A DNA stretch of 8,190 bases from Streptomyces speibonae (GTDB lineage Bacteria; Actinomycetota; Actinomycetes; Streptomycetales; Streptomycetaceae). Every line of letters starts with the position of its first letter. The stretch's first letter is position 1. A program made the translations under genes and the position numbers. Positions 5,294-8,190 of this stretch are shown here, one piece after another. The DNA lies in assembly GCA_000715605.1 (NCBI GenBank), contig KL568569.1, forward strand, positions 138,195 to 146,384, in the 5' to 3' direction. Under the pieces are notes generated by a model, which was given only the letters and a program-made list of their open reading frames with translations, searched no databases and was not told where the DNA came from.

Positions 5294-6367
5294 TCACGGG
5301 GTCGGTTGGGCCTCGGGGGCCAGGGTGCCGCACAGGGCGGGGGCGGTGTCCGTGGTGTAGGGGTCGGTGCCGGCCGGTTCGTTCCGTTCGGCCTTCTGGC
5401 CGGCGAGGAGCGGGCGCAGCCGGGCGGTGGTGTCCTGCGCGCAGGACAGGGGCCCGGCCTGGACCCGGGCGGTGACGAGTTCCGCCTGGTGCAGGCGCAG
5501 GTCGTCGTGGTCGAAGCGGAACTGCAGTGCCCTGCGGACCGTGAACAGGGACGCCTCGGCGTTCCCGTCGGCGTCCGCAGGCCGCAGCGCGTAGACGAAG
5601 GTGTGGTCGGTGGTGACCTCGAGGGTGCCGGAGTCGGCCTCGGCGGCCTGCATCGTGCCGTGGGCCCGGATGCCGTCGTCGGCCAGTTCCACGTGGGAGG
5701 TATCGAAGCGGACCAGCCATCCGGTGGGCGCGTGCCGGCCGTCGTCGGCGGGCCGGTCGAAGCTCCGGTCGAACTGTTCCAGCTGGCCGGGGTCGACCAG
5801 CACCCGCACGGGGCGGGTCTCGCCGCCGGTGAGCACGCCCGGGTCGAGGGAGGACCGTACGACGTAGTCCTTGGCGGTGAGCAGGGCGGCCACCACCTGG
5901 TCGTCGGAGAAGTGCGCGGTGTGCCGGGAGGCCGGGAGGGGCACCCCCTCGGCGCCGGCGCGGAACTGGGCCGCCGGACTGCTTGCGTACAGGCGTTCGA
6001 CGTCGGCGGTGCCGGGTACCTCGCCCTTCGGGGCGAGCGGGACGACGGTCATCCGCAGCGGCTCGGCGGGCGCGTCGGCGACGGGGGTCCGGTAGGGGTG
6101 GCGGACGCCCATGTAGACGGCGGTGCCGAAGGCCACCGCGATCAGCAGGACCAGGACCAGCGCCTGCCGGGACAGTCCGCTCCGGCGCCGGGGCGGGCGG
6201 CGGCGCACGGCCGGGGCGTGGTCGGTGATGCGCTCCTGGGCGGAGTACTCCTGGAGCCGGGCAGCGCGGACGAAGGACTCGTCGAAGACGACGGACCTGT
6301 ACTCGTCCTCTCCGCCTCCCGGGGCTCCCTCGGGCGTCCCCTCGGGCGGATCCGAAGGCCCTCCCAT
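5294..6367 (-). CDS. Single-pass membrane protein with large extracellular domain (SCO2583-like), function unknown
   Basis: A 357-aa protein. A Gly/Pro/Glu-rich start is followed by a conserved cytoplasmic motif at 20-47 (SVVFDESFVRAA at 25-36, then SAQER), shared with the protein encoded upstream. Then come an Arg-rich stop-transfer region (55-62), one membrane helix at about 68-86, and about 270 residues outside the cell. The outer part has mixed alpha/beta-like sequence and only two cysteines (309 and 346), which could form a disulfide. No catalytic motif is seen. From memory the family is named after S. coelicolor SCO2583 and shares an N-terminal domain with SCO2584; the biochemical role is unknown. 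The ATG at 6367 has TACCCT 6 bases before it and no usable ribosome site, pointing to leaderless expression. It runs in the same direction as the 187-aa gene, 87 bases upstream. Confidence 0.8.
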   Translation of the reverse strand: MGGPSDPPEGTPEGAPGGGEDEYRSVVFDESFVRAARLQEYSAQERITDHAPAVRRRPPRRRSGLSRQALVLVLLIAVAFGTAVYMGVRHPYRTPVADAPAEPLRMTVVPLAPKGEVPGTADVERLYASSPAAQFRAGAEGVPLPASRHTAHFSDDQVVAALLTAKDYVVRSSLDPGVLTGGETRPVRVLVDPGQLEQFDRSFDRPADDGRHAPTGWLVRFDTSHVELADDGIRAHGTMQAAEADSGTLEVTTDHTFVYALRPADADGNAEASLFTVRRALQFRFDHDDLRLHQAELVTARVQAGPLSCAQDTTARLRPLLAGQKAERNEPAGTDPYTTDTAPALCGTLAPEAQPTP

Positions 6368-6373
6368 ATCTTC

Positions 6374-6401
6374 AGGGTAGGTTCGGCGAGGACCCGGTAA
6401 A
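6374..6401 (-). promoter_or_regulatory. Candidate promoter for the SCO2583-like gene, leaderless geometry
   Basis: TTTACC (6396-6401, four of six matches to TTGACA) and TACCCT (6374-6379) are separated by 16 bases. The -10 box ends 6 bases before the ATG, so the first transcribed base would be about the A of the ATG. This is the best two-box promoter seen in the window. Confidence 0.5.
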
Positions 6402-6454
6402 CGCCCCGCCGGACCGGAACTTCTGACAGGTCCTCACCAAGCCGACGGCGGGTC

Positions 6455-7018
6455 TCACGGGGTGCCCGGCGGGATCACCGGGACGGTCGGCCGGGAGTAG
6501 TCCGCCGACGCGGAGGGGGTCGCCGCTCCGCCGCGGTCCACGCCGGTGGAGGCGGGCGGCGGGACCGGGTCCTGGCGGTTGGACGAGGAGCCCCGGTAGA
6601 CCGCCGAGAAGGCGAGCGCCACCATGCCGATGCCCATCACCAGGGCGAGTACCCAGGCGACGGGGCGGTGCCAGCGCACCGGCCCGCCGTAGCCGCCCGG
6701 GGAACCGTGCTCGTCCTCCAGGGCGTCGGCGTCGTCCCAGTCGTCGTCGCCGTGGCCGCCCCGGTAGCCGCGGTAGCCGTCGTCGTAGCGCTCGCCGCGG
6801 GCACGGCCCCGGCGGGCCTCGGCCTCGGAGGCCTCGGCTCTCGCCTCGGCGGCGGCCAGGAGGCGTTCGACGGCGGTCGGCTCGTGCACCTCGGCCGCAC
6901 GTACGAAGGCCTCGTCGAAGACCACGGAGGCGAACTCTTCGTCCGACACCCCGCGGTCGTGGTCGTCGTCGGGCTCCCAGCCGTCAGGGAACGGCGTGCC
7001 CCCCACGTCCTCCGGCAC
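6455..7018 (-). CDS. Small single-pass membrane protein with acidic cytoplasmic domain (SCO2584-like)
   Basis: A 187-aa protein. An acidic N-terminus is followed by SVVFDEAFVRAA (31-42) and TAVERL (48-53), the motif also found in the neighbouring 357-aa protein. An Ala/Glu/Arg-rich helix follows (about 50-76, possible coiled coil). Next come a Gly/Tyr/Arg then Asp-rich linker (77-106), a membrane helix at about 119-140, and a short Pro/Ser/Thr-rich outer tail (141-187). No enzyme motif is seen. From memory, S. coelicolor SCO2584 has been reported as a partner of the spore-wall synthesis complex, so a scaffold or adaptor role is plausible. The GTG at 7018 is chosen because TACTCT lies 6 bases upstream and no credible start lies further up. 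GTG codons at 7006 and just before SDEEF (about 6949) are alternatives. proA ends 113 bases upstream on the same strand. Confidence 0.75.
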   Translation of the reverse strand: MPEDVGGTPFPDGWEPDDDHDRGVSDEEFASVVFDEAFVRAAEVHEPTAVERLLAAAEARAEASEAEARRGRARGERYDDGYRGYRGGHGDDDWDDADALEDEHGSPGGYGGPVRWHRPVAWVLALVMGIGMVALAFSAVYRGSSSNRQDPVPPPASTGVDRGGAATPSASADYSRPTVPVIPPGTP

Positions 7019-7024
7019 GGATCC

Positions 7025-7030
7025 AGAGTA
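7025..7030 (-). promoter_or_regulatory. Candidate -10 box for the SCO2584-like gene
   Basis: TACTCT lies exactly 6 bases before the GTG at 7018, the same spacing as TACCCT before the neighbouring 357-aa gene. CTGCCC (7049-7054) at 18 bases is a weak -35 candidate. TTGACC (7041-7046) is a better -35 sequence but is only 10 bases from this box and has no partner further on. Confidence 0.4.
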
Positions 7031-7131
7031 GACCTGGGGGGTCAATTTGGGCAGACGGTATGGAAATTCATCCGGCTGCTGAGACCGCCCCTGAGACGCC
7101 CCCGGCCACGGCTCCCCCGCGCGGCCGCCCG

Positions 7132-8190
7132 TCAGCGCCGTACGTGGCCGTCGCCCGTGACGATGTACTTCGTGCTGGTCAGCTCGGGCAGGCCCATCGG
7201 GCCGCGGGCGTGCAGCTTCTGCGTGGAGATGCCGATCTCCGCGCCGAAGCCGAACTGGCCGCCGTCGGTGAACCGGGTGGAGGCGTTCACCGCGACCGTG
7301 GTGGAGTCCACCAGCTGGGTGAACCGGCGGGCCGCCTGCTGGGACGTGGTGACGATGGCCTCGGTGTGGCCGGAGGTCCACAGCCGGATGTGCTCGACGG
7401 CCCGGTCGAGCGAGTCGACGACGGCGGCGGCGATGTCGTAGGACAGGTACTCGGTCTCCCAGTCCTCCGTCGTGGCCTCCACGACGGAGGCGCGGGAGTC
7501 CTTCGCGTACGCCATCACGCGCTCGTCGGCGTGCACGGTCACCCCGGCGTCGGCGAGGGCGTCCAGGGCGCGGGGCAGGAACTCGGCGGCGATGTCCTGG
7601 TGGACCAGGAGGGTCTCGGCGGCGTTGCACACGCCGACCCGCTGGGCCTTGGAGTTGACCAGGATCTCCACGGCCATGTCCAGGTCGGCCTGCGCGTCGA
7701 CGTAGACGTGGCAGTTGCCGGTGCCGGTCTCGATGACCGGGACGACGGACTCCTGGACCACCGTGTTGATCAGGGAGGCGCCGCCGCGCGGGATGAGCAC
7801 GTCGACCAGGCCGCGGGCGCGCATCAGCTCGCGCACGCTCTCGCGGCTCTCGCCGGGCACCAGCTGGACGGCGTCGGCGGGCAGCCCCGCGCCGTGCACG
7901 GCGTCGCGCAGCACCCGCACCAGCGCGGTGTTCGACCGGTACGCCGAGGAGGAGCCGCGCAGCAGGACCGCGTTGCCGGACTTCAGGCAGAGGGCGGCGG
8001 CGTCCACGGTCACGTTCGGCCGGCCCTCGTAGATGATCCCGACGACGCCGAGCGGCACCCGGACCTGGCGCAGGTCGATGCCGTTGGGCAGCGTGGAGCC
8101 GCGCACGACCTCGCCGACCGGGTCGGGCAGCGCGGCCACGTCCCGTACGTCGGCGGCGATGGCGCGCACGCGTTCCGGGGTGAGGGTGAG
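7132..8190 (-). CDS. proA: Glutamate-5-semialdehyde dehydrogenase (gamma-glutamyl phosphate reductase), N-terminus cut off by the window edge
   Basis: 352 residues are visible; the frame is open to base 8190, so the true start lies outside, probably about 70-80 residues further. The GTG at 8169 is internal, because family sequence ([12 protein letters not shown]) continues upstream of it. ProA reduces gamma-glutamyl phosphate with NADPH to glutamate semialdehyde, the second step of proline synthesis. In visible-fragment numbering, features are [29 protein letters not shown] in the cofactor domain (45-73), [12 protein letters not shown] (76-87), and the catalytic cysteine Cys188 in [14 protein letters not shown]. 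Others are HTEAIVT (275-281), [17 protein letters not shown] (307-323), and the C-terminal [17 protein letters not shown] (326-342). Nothing is missing from the visible part. proB is expected upstream, outside the window. Confidence 0.97.
   Translation of the reverse strand, partial: LTLTPERVRAIAADVRDVAALPDPVGEVVRGSTLPNGIDLRQVRVPLGVVGIIYEGRPNVTVDAAALCLKSGNAVLLRGSSSAYRSNTALVRVLRDAVHGAGLPADAVQLVPGESRESVRELMRARGLVDVLIPRGGASLINTVVQESVVPVIETGTGNCHVYVDAQADLDMAVEILVNSKAQRVGVCNAAETLLVHQDIAAEFLPRALDALADAGVTVHADERVMAYAKDSRASVVEATTEDWETEYLSYDIAAAVVDSLDRAVEHIRLWTSGHTEAIVTTSQQAARRFTQLVDSTTVAVNASTRFTDGGQFGFGAEIGISTQKLHARGPMGLPELTSTKYIVTGDGHVRR

Noticed and set aside
4689..5720. Minus-strand open frame crossing the M48 tail, the spacer and the end of the 357-aa gene
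   Set aside because: Arg/Pro/Gly-rich with no domain; it overlaps two real genes in other frames. It is best explained by the scarcity of stop codons in GC-rich DNA.
7081..7131. Possible terminator after proA
   Set aside because: The bases are GC-rich with short partial complementarity and a small direct repeat (GGGGCG near GTCTC), but no stem long enough to call.
1..8190. Mobile elements, CRISPR arrays, tRNA/rRNA genes, riboswitches or a defence system
   Set aside because: No transposase or integrase motifs, no spaced identical repeats, no cloverleaf and no recognised riboswitch core were seen. The gene content is conserved chromosomal core.

Overview
The window is very GC-rich (mostly G or C at third codon positions), has no TTA codon in any gene called here, and carries a gene set typical of a Streptomyces chromosome core. 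I infer Streptomyces or a close relative. The order is histidine phosphatase - rsfS - LCP protein - nadD - small membrane protein / M48 protease / two related membrane proteins - proA. This matches, from memory, the S. coelicolor SCO2576-SCO2585 neighbourhood. The first part (phosphatase-rsfS-nadD) is also found together in mycobacteria. I see no mobile element, tRNA, rRNA or CRISPR.

Layout. Bases 1-3412 hold a minus-strand cluster, read right to left: a 54-aa membrane protein (3412-3248), nadD (3183-2545), a large Tyr/Gln-rich LytR-CpsA-Psr-like membrane protein (2528-765, PdtA-like), rsfS (661-215) and the start of a histidine phosphatase (218 to beyond base 1). Junctions differ: a 4-base stop/start overlap for rsfS/phosphatase, 16 bases for nadD/LCP, and 103 structured bases for LCP/rsfS. 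Bases 3413-3768 separate this cluster from a plus-strand HtpX/Ste24-like M48 membrane protease (3769-4884). The gap probably also holds a 29-aa minus-strand membrane peptide gene. Bases 4885-5293 are a 409-base convergent spacer with terminator-like hairpins and degenerate repeats. Two minus-strand single-pass membrane proteins follow (6367-5294 and 7018-6455) that share a cytoplasmic SVVFDE-x-FVRAA motif. The window ends inside proA (8190-7132).

How they fit together. ProA (proline), NadD (NAD), and RsfS (ribosome silencing) are housekeeping functions. Between them sits an envelope module: the LCP-like protein, the M48 protease, the paired SCO2583/SCO2584-type proteins and the small membrane proteins. 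In S. coelicolor the LCP protein (PdtA) and SCO2584 have, from memory, been linked to spore-wall synthesis.

Most notable sequence signals: (i) four minus-strand genes each have a TAnnnT hexamer 6 or 8 bases before the start codon, which suggests leaderless mRNAs; (ii) the LCP domain lacks the usual Pro-Arg-Asp motif; (iii) two stem-loops lie back to back between the LCP gene and rsfS; (iv) the 29-aa ORF has not been tested.
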